NCBI GenBank assembly: GCA_965369325.1
Contig: CBDUQI010000010.1
Coordinates: 1 to 51,473 of the forward strand
From: CBDUQI01 sp965369325
GTDB lineage: Bacteria > Pseudomonadota > Gammaproteobacteria > Steroidobacterales > JBCBZW01
Length of the DNA stretch: 51,473 nucleotides
Direction of reading: 5' to 3'
Part shown: positions 43,334 to 51,473 of the stretch, piece after piece
Numbering within the stretch: position 1 is the first letter of the stretch
How the letters are laid out: each line of letters begins with the position of its first letter
The notes under the pieces: generated by a model
The model's database searches: none
The model's input: the letters and a program-made list of their open reading frames with translations, nothing else
Told to the model about the DNA's origin: nothing
Translations under genes and position numbers: made by a program

Positions 43334-44902
43334 TCAGCACCCGCGCGGGTGATATCCGCCGACAAGCCTGCCGTCTTGCGACCAGGCTGGTACCCAGCCT
43401 ACCGCGGCGACGGATATCTCGCCGCCTTCGCATGGATCGCTCTCATGGAGTTGGACTTTGAGCCACGGCCCGCTATCGGTTTCGCGCAGTTCTGTGAATG
43501 TGCTTGAGTACTCCTGGCGCTGCAAGCCGGGGTTCTTTATTGCGGTGTGGAGGTAACCACCCTCGCCGTCGGGTGACGCCCAGAGCCGTCCGTCCCAATG
43601 CTCGCCCAGAAAAGCCAGTTGCCCGGTCAGGATTTCCGGCATGGTTTTGTATGATCCGGCGTCCGCCTCGCGGACCCATACTTTGCGTTTGCCCTGACCA
43701 GTAAGCCCGATCTTGAACCAATCGGGTTCGCGTGCGTAGACCAGAGCTGATCTCCACTCGTCATGGTTGTCGGTTACGATCTGATCAGGATCCGCGATTT
43801 TTACGATCTCCACTTTGGTACCGTTTGCCTCTACAAAGACAGGCAACGGACTTTTGCCAGTACCGGGCACTACTGCCACGCCACGGTCAACGTTGCGATT
43901 GAGCACACCGTTCAACTGCAAATATCCGATGACTTGTCCATCGCGCGGTGCGGAGACCGGCGGCGCAATATCAGTTAGCGCATTAGGATCGCACGGACAG
44001 GTATTCCCGCAAGCTTGTTGGTATTGCACGTAGGCGTCCTGCCCGGCGCGGGCTTCTTCCTGGTATAGAACATCTCCGTTCTCAGCATTGATGACTAAAT
44101 CCGTAAAGGCGACGCGCCCCCAGGGCACTCGCACAAATACCAACTTTTCGTTAATCCACCGAGGATCGAGCGGGAACAGCGACTGCGCCAGGTAAAACCG
44201 CGTGACCCGACCTTGTTCAGAGTAGACATACAGAACCTGGTCCGCCACGGAGCCGACTGGACTGTTGGGTAGCTCAACCCACACCTTATACGCCCCATTG
44301 GGCGACACCACTGAGTTATCACGAGGCTCACGTGTCACATTCGCAGTGCGCTCGACACGCTGGGCCAACGCTTCTGATGGGGGGCCGGTATGAAAAACAC
44401 GCGGCGTGTCCCAGCATGAGGGATCGGTATGAAACCCGGGTGCCGCCGCGGCCGGTGGCGCTTTGACGCGGAGCACCTGCGTTGGCGTTGGCGCATCCGA
44501 AGGATCAGTATTCGGAGCCAGCGCCGTTGCTGCGGCCTGCGTTTCGACGCTAGGCGGTGCTGTTGTTTTCGAGCTGTCAGGCGGTACGTAGCCGCCCGAT
44601 GGTGGCTTGCTCAGATTCGCCCAAAGGATCACACCGACACTCAGAACAGCTAACGCGGCCGCGAGCAAGACGGGAATGCGCATAAGCCAGCGCATAACAG
44701 TGCTTCCGCCTTGATGTCGTCCCATCCCCCAGATGACAAGCCCGATTACTCCGGCTGCTATTTGCCATCCGAAAAAAGCGGCGATGCGGTTAAGTCCTCG
44801 CGTAAACCCATCGCCGGTCGCGTTATACGTCCACGGAATGATGAATGAGGCGACGTACACGCCCATCCACACAACCAACAGTATCGCCAATAATGTGCGC
44901 AC
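43334..44902 (-). CDS. Membrane-anchored protein of unknown function
   Basis: 522 residues from GTG 44902, behind GGGAGAG. Three hydrophobic spans (about 1-24, 42-60, 70-95) are followed by a Pro/Ala/Thr-rich linker (about 98-155) and a soluble C-terminal domain of about 350 residues. That domain has Cys-rich CGNTCPCDPN near 305 and ends with a beta-rich region containing SGPWLKVQLHESDPC and VGWVPAWSQDGRLVGGYHPRGC, which recalls SH3-like surface modules. With the linker outside, the soluble part is probably periplasmic. No catalytic motif is recognised. The neighbours are a SulP operon and a divergent region, giving no functional hint. Confidence 0.75.
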   Translation of the reverse strand: MRTLLAILLVVWMGVYVASFIIPWTYNATGDGFTRGLNRIAAFFGWQIAAGVIGLVIWGMGRHQGGSTVMRWLMRIPVLLAAALAVLSVGVILWANLSKPPSGGYVPPDSSKTTAPPSVETQAAATALAPNTDPSDAPTPTQVLRVKAPPAAAAPGFHTDPSCWDTPRVFHTGPPSEALAQRVERTANVTREPRDNSVVSPNGAYKVWVELPNSPVGSVADQVLYVYSEQGRVTRFYLAQSLFPLDPRWINEKLVFVRVPWGRVAFTDLVINAENGDVLYQEEARAGQDAYVQYQQACGNTCPCDPNALTDIAPPVSAPRDGQVIGYLQLNGVLNRNVDRGVAVVPGTGKSPLPVFVEANGTKVEIVKIADPDQIVTDNHDEWRSALVYAREPDWFKIGLTGQGKRKVWVREADAGSYKTMPEILTGQLAFLGEHWDGRLWASPDGEGGYLHTAIKNPGLQRQEYSSTFTELRETDSGPWLKVQLHESDPCEGGEISVAAVGWVPAWSQDGRLVGGYHPRGC

Positions 44903-45215
44903 ACCCTACTCTCCCTGTCGGCACATAGGCAGGATGCTGTCTGCGCCCACGACGATTAAAAGACGACATCCTCACGCAACGCCCAAAATTACTGGGCCGC
45001 CTGCAGGTTCCGGCGAATTTGCTCCCAGCTTATTGGGTGTGCCGCCTAAACGTCAATAATCGGCGGCGATGGTAAAAGACGCCCATATTCTTATCGGCGC
45101 CAAAGACTAGTGTTTTCAACCAACTGCACTGACAAAAAAGGGGGCTCCGCCACTGCGGAGCCCCCTTGCGAGGCTTCAGATAAGCGGCGTAGCCGCTCAC
45201 CATTATTTACTGAGC
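44903..45215. other. 313-base intergenic stretch with a strong terminator
   Basis: Between two minus-strand genes. Apart from the terminator at 45134-45165 I see no gene. The part from 44903 to 45060 should hold the promoter of the downstream membrane-anchored gene, but no clear hexamer pair stands out. Confidence 0.5.
45134..45165 (-). terminator. Strong Rho-independent terminator
   Basis: GGGGGCTCCGC at 45140-45150 pairs perfectly with GCGGAGCCCCC at 45155-45165 across a 4-base loop. On the minus strand the hairpin is followed by six T (45134-45139). It lies 50 bases after the stop of the SdrD-B gene and fits that transcript. Confidence 0.92.
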
Positions 45216-48200
45216 TTAGAAACTAGCAGAGCACCCCTCTTCAAAGGTGATCGACAGATCGAAGTCCGACGGCGACTGGTTGTCCCCCAGCGGGAAGTCG
45301 TCAGTAAACTCAATCTCCAACGTCTCCTGTTCACCGTCTTTGATCCGGCGGTCCTTCGGCTCTTTATCCCAATCGCCTTCAACGATCGTGGTCTGGGGTG
45401 CTGAGCGCACATCGTCCTTGAGAATTTCGCTACCGCCTAGCTTCACCTTCTTGAGGCTCTCAGAGCCGGGCCAGGCGATTGACAGCTCCTCAACGGTCGC
45501 GTCGATACCGCCTGAGTTCGTCAAGGTCCACTTGATTTTCTTACCTTCCACCCGATCAATCTGGATAGAGACATCGCAGCTGGGCGCCACTACCTCAACC
45601 GTGACGGTGTCCGATGCCGACGCTGGCGAGCACAGCGATCCGTCTGCCAGCACTCCGCTGGCCGTCGCGGTGTTCACCGTGGTGGCAAACAAATCAACTG
45701 TGGTCGTAAAGCTCTCCATTCCACCAGTCCCCAGCCCCGCAACACTGCCGATATCACCCAGCAGGTTATCCGTGACCATCACATCACTAAGCGGATCGCC
45801 CAGGTTGGTGACATCGTAGCGGTACGTGACTGGCTGTCCGCCGCGACGCCCGTCCAACGCCTCCAGGGTCAAAGCACCTGCGGTCGCACCTGCCTCAAGT
45901 GGCTGTGAGCATGAGCTATGGAACTCAAACGCCTGGGTGGCACCCGCCGAGTCCGTTAACGTAATCTCTTTAATGGAATCACGCATGGTGGTAAACGACT
46001 CCCCGGGATTCACCAGGAACGCGTTGCCATCATCATCGACGGCGGTGATCTGCAAGCTCGTATCAATGGTGCCCGAGCACATGAAGTCGGTGTGTCGTTT
46101 ACCGTCCTCGTCCTCAATGGTGAAGAACGTACTGTCGGCGCAATCGCCATCGCCGCCGGTGCCGCCGTTGTAACGCCATGTCAGCGTGTCCGGCTTCTCA
46201 CCATTTTCGCAGCTTGGCGGCGGTCGCGGTGAGAAGCTGCAATTGTCGGTAAATCCGTCACCGTCAGGCGGCGTCGTGCAGTCAAGCACCAGACCATCGT
46301 CGTCGATGAACCCTTCCAGCGTCCAGTCGTTGATCAGACCCGAGTCGTCACTCTTGCCGTTACCAGCCGCCTTGCCGCAATCGGTGGGATCGTTAAAGTC
46401 GTCGTCAGAACAGGACATGTGGAACTCCGACACGCCGCTGACCGAACCGCTGATGAAGACTTCAACATCGTTCTGGTCGAAGGGACCAAAGAAGGTCACT
46501 TCCTGGTTGGTATCGACAGCGCCTCCCGGGGCATCGTTAGCCGGCCCGCTGACCGTAATCGGCCCGCCGGTCCACACGACGGTGAACTGCTGCAGTTTGC
46601 CTTTGCACTTGTCGAACGGCACCGGCGGTGGCGCTTCGACGCGGCAGGTCTTGTCCAGCAGCAAGTCGCAATTGGACACCGGCGGCGGCACCAGGCCGCA
46701 GTCCCGATCAAGGTTGATCGAGCGCGATCTGCGCAGGTCTGTGCAACTGGTGATACCGCCCGACGGGCTACAGTCGCTGTCGACATCGTCGCCGCCGACC
46801 CCTGGCACGGTAAAGTCAAAGTCCGGTGGGAAGGTGGACTGATCAAACTCCACAAAGTACTTGCCCGGCGTTAACGAGAATCCGGGTTCGCCGCCGAACA
46901 TGTACAGGCCGTTGGTGGCGGTCACCCGCATCTCGCCGGTATCCACATCGTCCGAGGTGCCTGCAATCATGTCAGGTCCGCATCCGAAGAGTGTCACCTT
47001 GACTCCCTCGATGCCCATCTCATCGGCATCCTGGATGCCGTTGCCGTCGTCTTCCCAAACGCGGTTGCCCAACTTGGCCGGACACACGATGCCGGCATCC
47101 ACGGTTAAGTCCCGTTCACCAGGGGCAAGATCGATCGGATCGGTGACGCCGTCCTCGTTAGCGTCGCTGTCAATGGCGTCGTTGCCACCAACGTTGGGAC
47201 GGGTGAACACTGGCGTGCCCAAATCATAGCCCTGCGTTTCGCAGTAGCCCTCAGGCGGCAACCCAAACTGTACGCAGTAATCGCCCGCAACCAGATCCGG
47301 GAACCGATAGAACCCCTCTGCACTGGTCACGGCCATCTGCCCCAACGGTGTCTGGCAATCGCCTGCCAGCAACGTCACCGGCACGTCCGGTACCCCGGCA
47401 TTGCATTCTGGTCCGGCATCGCCCGGGTCGCCGATGACGCCGTTGTTGTTGACGTCAGCACAGTCCTGGCGACCATTGTTATTACGATCTTCCCAAACCC
47501 GATCGCCCAGCACTGCGGGCATCGGTGGTGGGGCGCCTAGCGGAATACGCAGTGCGCCGACCAGCCATGACAACGAATCAGGATTTTGACCGATAGGTTC
47601 GGAGAACAATTGTACTGAAGTACTCGCGCTTCCCGCAGGCACAGTGACAGGAACTGAGAGGGTGTCGAAGGAGATCCCGTCAGCGGCGACAAGCAGATCG
47701 AGAAGCGTGGTTGTGACGCCAAACCCGTCCGTCACGCGAATCCGGTCTGGGCGATCCGCGACGGCATCACCAACAAAGTTGACCAACGTGGCCTGGCGTG
47801 AGGTGCCCGTTGCGCCGTGGTTGAACACCACCGGCTCGGTAACACGTGCCGCCAGAATCGGATTGCCGTCCTCAAACGCGAAATCCAAACCCTCAAACAC
47901 ACTCACCCGATACCGCACCGGATCAGCGGGATCGCTGTAGATAACCAACAGCCCTCCCCCGTTCAAGCGATCGATGTTCGAGCCCAGATTACCGTCTTCG
48001 ATGGAGAAGGCGGTCGGGCCGAATGGCGTTGCAGCGCGCACGATGGCTGTCACGTCCGCACCATAGCCGATGTTATTGGTGTTGCCGGGGCCCCCTTGTG
48101 CTTCCTCGCCGATCAGCCGACCGGTGATAGGAACGCCGTTGAACGCCAACTCCTGATCCAGGTACGGTTGGAACGGTACCTCACACAACTCGGTGCCGGA

Positions 48201-48464
48201 ATCAGGGCACGGCCGATCCCGGCCCATCCAGTAAAAATACGCTCTCGCCACCGGGCCACGGATATCGACCGTGACCGTCGCAGTGCCACCACCGAGGTTG
48301 ATCAACCCGGTTCCGCCTTCAGCCAGGGTGAGGCCCGGGCCTTCCAGATCCAGGGCAGGATTAGGCGTCAGTGTGGTGGCTGGCGCCAATGCAGGTAGGG
48401 CCAAGAGTGCTCCTAAAAGCAGACGCCCGAGTGTACTTCGGGCATTGAATTTCCGATCCCTCAT
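45216..48464 (-). CDS. Large secreted SdrD-B/DUF11-like protein
   Basis: The start is ATG 48464, eight bases after GGGAG, giving 1082 residues. Signal peptide about 10-30 (RLLLGALLALPALAPA). The N-terminal ~300 residues have an immunoglobulin-like or DUF3344-like look (ARAYFYWMGRDRPCPD, IGYGADVTAIV). Two SdrD-B repeats follow near 320 and 465 (LGDRVWEDRNNNGRQD, LGNRVWEDDGNGIQDADE). A Cys-rich part near 620-790 and a DUF11-like segment near 880-950 (VTYRYDVTNLGDPLSDVMVT) precede an acidic C-terminal domain ending FEEGCSASF. No LPXTG, PEP-CTERM or dockerin module is present. Likely an extracellular structural protein. It has its own strong terminator and a palindrome upstream. Confidence 0.88.
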   Translation of the reverse strand: MRDRKFNARSTLGRLLLGALLALPALAPATTLTPNPALDLEGPGLTLAEGGTGLINLGGGTATVTVDIRGPVARAYFYWMGRDRPCPDSGTELCEVPFQPYLDQELAFNGVPITGRLIGEEAQGGPGNTNNIGYGADVTAIVRAATPFGPTAFSIEDGNLGSNIDRLNGGGLLVIYSDPADPVRYRVSVFEGLDFAFEDGNPILAARVTEPVVFNHGATGTSRQATLVNFVGDAVADRPDRIRVTDGFGVTTTLLDLLVAADGISFDTLSVPVTVPAGSASTSVQLFSEPIGQNPDSLSWLVGALRIPLGAPPPMPAVLGDRVWEDRNNNGRQDCADVNNNGVIGDPGDAGPECNAGVPDVPVTLLAGDCQTPLGQMAVTSAEGFYRFPDLVAGDYCVQFGLPPEGYCETQGYDLGTPVFTRPNVGGNDAIDSDANEDGVTDPIDLAPGERDLTVDAGIVCPAKLGNRVWEDDGNGIQDADEMGIEGVKVTLFGCGPDMIAGTSDDVDTGEMRVTATNGLYMFGGEPGFSLTPGKYFVEFDQSTFPPDFDFTVPGVGGDDVDSDCSPSGGITSCTDLRRSRSINLDRDCGLVPPPVSNCDLLLDKTCRVEAPPPVPFDKCKGKLQQFTVVWTGGPITVSGPANDAPGGAVDTNQEVTFFGPFDQNDVEVFISGSVSGVSEFHMSCSDDDFNDPTDCGKAAGNGKSDDSGLINDWTLEGFIDDDGLVLDCTTPPDGDGFTDNCSFSPRPPPSCENGEKPDTLTWRYNGGTGGDGDCADSTFFTIEDEDGKRHTDFMCSGTIDTSLQITAVDDDGNAFLVNPGESFTTMRDSIKEITLTDSAGATQAFEFHSSCSQPLEAGATAGALTLEALDGRRGGQPVTYRYDVTNLGDPLSDVMVTDNLLGDIGSVAGLGTGGMESFTTTVDLFATTVNTATASGVLADGSLCSPASASDTVTVEVVAPSCDVSIQIDRVEGKKIKWTLTNSGGIDATVEELSIAWPGSESLKKVKLGGSEILKDDVRSAPQTTIVEGDWDKEPKDRRIKDGEQETLEIEFTDDFPLGDNQSPSDFDLSITFEEGCSASF

Positions 48465-48891
48465 ATTTATTGCTCCCTTTTTTGTTGGGTATGTCTTCGT
48501 CAACAACCGGACGGCCAGCGTGGTTAGCTCGCCGAGTTAGGTGCGTAATCGTTGATTTAAATATCCGTATATGACTTTTTCTAATTCATATACGGTATTA
48601 CTTATGAGCGAATGGGGCAAGTACCCGGCCACCTGGCTGTATTAGCAGTTCTCGTTAGGGGCTATTTTGGTACGGTCGCGAGGCCCTCTCGGGGGCACGG
48701 CGGTGAACAGCAGAGGATAGATAAGTACTTGATAAAAAAGGGTGTTACCAAGTTGATAGCTGGTCTGGCAATCCCTAACGCCCATGGTGGAGACATGGGA
48801 TAGATGGCGTCGCGCTATCTGGTCCGCAACGCGCCGTTACCGACCACAGTCGGACTGACTGATTGGGGGTAGTCACCCGTGGGTGGGGACA
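48465..48891. other. 427-base intergenic stretch upstream of the SdrD-B gene
   Basis: It holds the palindrome at 48565-48595 and an AT-rich stretch around 48555-48600 that probably includes the promoter of the SdrD-B gene. No frame in it has a good ribosome site and recognisable domain. Confidence 0.5.
48565..48595. promoter_or_regulatory. Perfect 10-bp inverted repeat, possible operator
   Basis: CCGTATATGA at 48565-48574 pairs perfectly with TCATATACGG at 48586-48595, 11 bases apart. It lies about 100 bases before the SdrD-B start, a normal place for an operator. A 12-base part (TAATTCATATAC) also occurs at 43116-43127 upstream of the ArsR gene, but such a match can arise by chance. Confidence 0.4.
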
Positions 48892-50592
48892 TTACTCGGG
48901 CGTGAAACCCATACGCCTCAGCGCACTCTGGAAGCGTGGGTCTGTACGCATTGGGTCAAAAACCTCCCACGTTCTGATCAGCAGCGCCTCGCGGTTGTGT
49001 TCATCAATGGCCTGGTTGATAAACTTTATAGCGGTGTCCGTGTCGCCCACCACCGCGTAAAGCAGCGCCGCGTGACCGGCCTGAGGCGCCGATTCAGCTA
49101 ATGATTCGACGTACGCCCGCGCTTGTTGCGGGTGACCGCTGCGCATCAACCAAAGTGCATTTCGTACCCAACTGTCCTGAACCAGCGGCTTTGCTTCCTC
49201 GAGCCGGTTTGAAAGAATCAGCGAATAGGTTTTCGCATTCAACGCATCGTCCATCCCGGGATTAAGAAGCAAAGCGATGTCCGCATGCTTAATCGCTTGC
49301 TCGTACCTGCGCGCGTCGAAATAGCGCCACGCGGCATTGGTGTGTAAATGGGCCGCGCGTGGCTCCTTTGCCAGCCAGTACTCAACCTGCTCTATCGCCT
49401 CATCAAAGCGCCCTTGAGTAGACAGCAGGTAGGCGTAGGACAGTCGATTGCCAATGTGGTACGGGTCGACGGCAATGCCTTCCAGATACTTGGCTTCCGC
49501 TGAGATGGCATCGTAGTCGTACCAGTACGCAATATCACCGACAAGAGATAGAATTGACCCATCATACTGATTGAGTTCCAGCGCTTTCGCGCCGTACTCT
49601 TTTGCGTATTCGATGGCAACACTTGGCTGCAACCAGCCGTAAGTTGTTGCTGCCAACATGTAGGAATTCGCCAAACCGGACCAGGCGTTGGAGAACTGAG
49701 GATCTATCTCCGTCGCCCTGCGCAGATGCTCGATCGACAGACGCAGGTCTTGCTGGTTGTAACGGCGGTAGCGATGGATGCCTTTGAGATAGGCCTCATA
49801 GGCAGCGATGCTCTGCGTAGGCAGGCGAGCCAAGCGTTCCAGTTCGCCAGGCGTCAGTTGAGTGCGTAACAACGCAGCGATGTTTTTGGACACGTCGCTT
49901 TGAATCTCAAACAACTTGTCCATCGAGAGTGTTTCGTCAAAATCACGCACCCACAGGTGCTCGTCCGCTTGCGCGTCGATGAACTGCAGCGTGATGCGAA
50001 CCCGATTGCCACTGTGTCGTACCGATCCCTCCAAAATGTATTGAACGCCGAGCTGTTGCGCGATCTGCGGGACGCTTTGATTGGTATTCCGATAACGATC
50101 TACAGATGTTCTGGAGGTGACGGCGAGGTGACGGATCTCAGATAGTCGAGAGATGAGTTCTTCCTGTATGCCGTCACTAAAGTAAGCTTTGTCGCCGCCC
50201 GGGCTCATGTCTCGCAGCGGCATCACGGCAACACGGGGTGGCGAAGCATGCTGGGTTTCGGTGTTCGAGGACCGCAATTCTGACCAAAGGAACGCCAGAG
50301 CACTACCCAACAGGAGTGCTGCGGCACCCAAGCCGGCAAGTTGCACATACGGGAGTCGGGATGTATCCCATTTGACCGCCCCCTCAGCGTCCACCTGGAA
50401 TATCCAGGCCAGCAGCATCGCGACCGGAAACCCGAGCACTACCACCACCAGCAGAAACCGCATGCTCCAGTCCGGAAGCGGAATTGCGGAAAAGACAACG
50501 TCCGCGACTTGCAGGACAACCCAGCTAACCGCAACGTACGCTATCAAGACGCGTATCGCCCGCCGCCGCGTAAGTTCAGACAACAGGGACAA
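48892..50592 (-). CDS. Membrane protein with TolB-like domain and TPR repeats
   Basis: 566 residues from TTG 50592, with GGAG seven bases upstream. Three hydrophobic segments (about 13-36, 43-64, 84-105) precede a TolB/FlgO-like region at about 115-240 (VAVMPLRDMSPGGDKAYFSD, then EELISRLSEIRHLAVTSRTS, VQYILEGSVRHSGNRVRITL). The rest is TPR helices, for example HLRRATEIDPQFSNAWSGLA and YEQAIKHADIALLLNPGMDD. This architecture is common in proteobacterial proteins, often with an N-terminal DNA-binding or cyclase domain that is absent here. The role is probably protein-protein assembly at the membrane; substrate unknown. Confidence 0.85.
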   Translation of the reverse strand: MSLLSELTRRRAIRVLIAYVAVSWVVLQVADVVFSAIPLPDWSMRFLLVVVVLGFPVAMLLAWIFQVDAEGAVKWDTSRLPYVQLAGLGAAALLLGSALAFLWSELRSSNTETQHASPPRVAVMPLRDMSPGGDKAYFSDGIQEELISRLSEIRHLAVTSRTSVDRYRNTNQSVPQIAQQLGVQYILEGSVRHSGNRVRITLQFIDAQADEHLWVRDFDETLSMDKLFEIQSDVSKNIAALLRTQLTPGELERLARLPTQSIAAYEAYLKGIHRYRRYNQQDLRLSIEHLRRATEIDPQFSNAWSGLANSYMLAATTYGWLQPSVAIEYAKEYGAKALELNQYDGSILSLVGDIAYWYDYDAISAEAKYLEGIAVDPYHIGNRLSYAYLLSTQGRFDEAIEQVEYWLAKEPRAAHLHTNAAWRYFDARRYEQAIKHADIALLLNPGMDDALNAKTYSLILSNRLEEAKPLVQDSWVRNALWLMRSGHPQQARAYVESLAESAPQAGHAALLYAVVGDTDTAIKFINQAIDEHNREALLIRTWEVFDPMRTDPRFQSALRRMGFTPE

Positions 50593-50662
50593 CGTTGTGC
50601 TCCGGAGAAAGTCTTACCTGGATTCCTTTGTTCTAAATCATATCATTTAAGAATGAGCCCTC

Positions 50663-51473
50663 TCAGGGAGGGCTATCTGCCAGTATCTCCTCACGCAAGC
50701 TCTCCAGCCACGAGCGCGCCTGCCTTTCCGGCTGGCTCACACAAGGTTGTGCACGTGGGCACGTGGAGCTTCGTGGACAAATAATATTGGCAGGTGAGTT
50801 CAGCCCGGCGGCCACCCAGTCGATACTTAGCACGCGGGCGACGCTGGCAATCTGGGCCGCTGCCTCCTCCGGCACCGGGGCTTCGCCACGTTGCTCGTGG
50901 CAGGCCTGCGCGATCATCTCGATGGTTGCTGCCGGATCATAACCCTGGGTCTTGAGCGCCGGCGCCAGATCGACGCCAACACAAATCACATGCAGATTGC
51001 CCGCGGCATCGTGGGAGCGCCGCGTCTGACAGGCATATAAGAAGGTCCGCTCGCTCGCAGGCAGAATGGATATCTGCGACGTCAGTTGATCCGTGTTGTC
51101 GGTTAGGCGCCGGAATACGGCCCACTGCTGACACGGGTCTTGCACATCACGCATATTGCCCCACGGCAGCGGAATGCCATTGCCACGATACACATGGCGC
51201 AACTGCCCCGGTGGATAGGCATCCAGATAGTGCCAGTACGGGTACGGCGAGACGGTCGTCATCCGGCGCATCAGCACGGACACAGACATATCAAATCGCT
51301 CCGCCCCCGCCACCGCCTGATGGCCGCTGCGAAGCAGGTACTGGCGAAACGGCTGGCGCGGGCACAACAGCGCATCGGCGAAAAACCCGCATTCGAAATC
51401 CCGCCACGCGTACAACACCTCATCCGGGTGCACGCTGCCGGGGCGGTTGCCGGCCACAGACGCCCCCCCACCC
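50663..51473 (-). CDS. C-terminal part of a probable XRE/DUF3612-type regulator (start outside window)
   Basis: The frame is open to the window edge; 50663 is its stop, and about 270 residues are seen. Motifs such as YRGNGIPLPWGNMRDVQDPC, WAVFRRL and HVICVGVDLAPAL recall the C-terminal ligand-binding part of DUF3612-type XRE regulators, in which the HTH would lie at the missing N-terminus. A Cys-containing tail (CPRSSTCPRAQPC) may bind a metal or sense redox. The family call is from memory of pattern and is moderate. No target can be read because the start is missing. Confidence 0.5.
   Translation of the reverse strand, partial: GGGASVAGNRPGSVHPDEVLYAWRDFECGFFADALLCPRQPFRQYLLRSGHQAVAGAERFDMSVSVLMRRMTTVSPYPYWHYLDAYPPGQLRHVYRGNGIPLPWGNMRDVQDPCQQWAVFRRLTDNTDQLTSQISILPASERTFLYACQTRRSHDAAGNLHVICVGVDLAPALKTQGYDPAATIEMIAQACHEQRGEAPVPEEAAAQIASVARVLSIDWVAAGLNSPANIICPRSSTCPRAQPCVSQPERQARSWLESLREEILADSPP

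Noticed and set aside
43116..48593. Shared 12-mer TAATTCATATAC at 43116 and 48582
   Set aside because: In a 51-kb window dozens of 12-base matches are expected by chance, so a common operator cannot be claimed from it.
1..51473. CRISPR arrays, insertion sequences, phage or conjugation genes
   Set aside because: I found no short regularly spaced repeats, transposase or integrase motifs, or phage structural genes.

Overview
The window looks like chromosome from a moderately GC-rich gammaproteobacterium, probably marine and aerobic or facultative. The grounds are the SSS, BCCT and TAXI-type transport proteins, a PEP-CTERM protein, a YceH protein, a DUF6502 protein, an Lrp/AsnC regulator and several large calcium-binding secreted proteins. 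I see no tRNA, rRNA, CRISPR array, transposase, integrase or phage gene. The assignment rests on gene content and family resemblance only.

Layout. 1-1409 (minus) is the N-terminal part of a secreted FG-GAP/VCBS propeller protein cut by the window edge. 1814-3348 holds a small exported peptide and a DUF6502 helix-turn-helix protein. 3632-5996 pairs a class II aldolase with a BCCT transporter. 6096-15918 is a block of four secreted proteins: an SBBP propeller with an FG-GAP domain inserted in it, two paralogous seven-bladed FG-GAP propellers, and a propeller-like protein with a Cys-rich repeat. All four end in the same module: a thrombospondin-3-like calcium stretch, two dockerin-type EF-hand repeats and a Pro-Gly-Pro tail. 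A fifth copy of the module ends the 136-residue-repeat protein at 37291-40188. 16027-16869 holds a methyltransferase relic and a DoxX protein.

17045-21493 (minus) is a two-gene unit: an MscS-type channel and a 1111-residue soluble protein with what looks like a decayed P-loop domain. 21676-23244 is a vSGLT-like Na+/solute symporter and 23516-24295 a PEP-CTERM protein. 24356-29517 (minus) is a tightly packed catabolic run: Lrp regulator, succinate-semialdehyde dehydrogenase, threonine-synthase-like PLP enzyme, YHS protein, TAXI binding protein. It is divergent from a leucine-type dehydrogenase (29677-30762). The likely theme is amino-acid deamination and semialdehyde oxidation under Lrp control.

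30811-36373 is the most striking metabolic locus. A reductive dehalogenase fused to a complete phthalate-dioxygenase-reductase-type electron-transfer module (31987-35217) stands divergent to a second, short reductive-dehalogenase-like protein. The fusion is translationally coupled to a MOSC protein and then to YceH. A fused NAD(P)H reductase implies a cytoplasmic, catabolic (non-respiratory) dehalogenase.

The right end holds a metallophosphoesterase, the repeat protein, an ArsR-carbonic anhydrase-SulP operon (bicarbonate uptake or pH), an unrecognised membrane-anchored protein, a 1082-residue SdrD-B protein with a strong terminator, a TolB-like/TPR membrane protein and the C-terminal part of a probable XRE/DUF3612-type regulator.

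Best candidates for something undescribed: (1) the shared C-terminal calcium/dockerin/PGPSG module on otherwise unrelated secreted proteins; (2) the MscS plus decayed-P-loop pair; (3) the RdhA-reductase, RdhA-like, MOSC and YceH locus.
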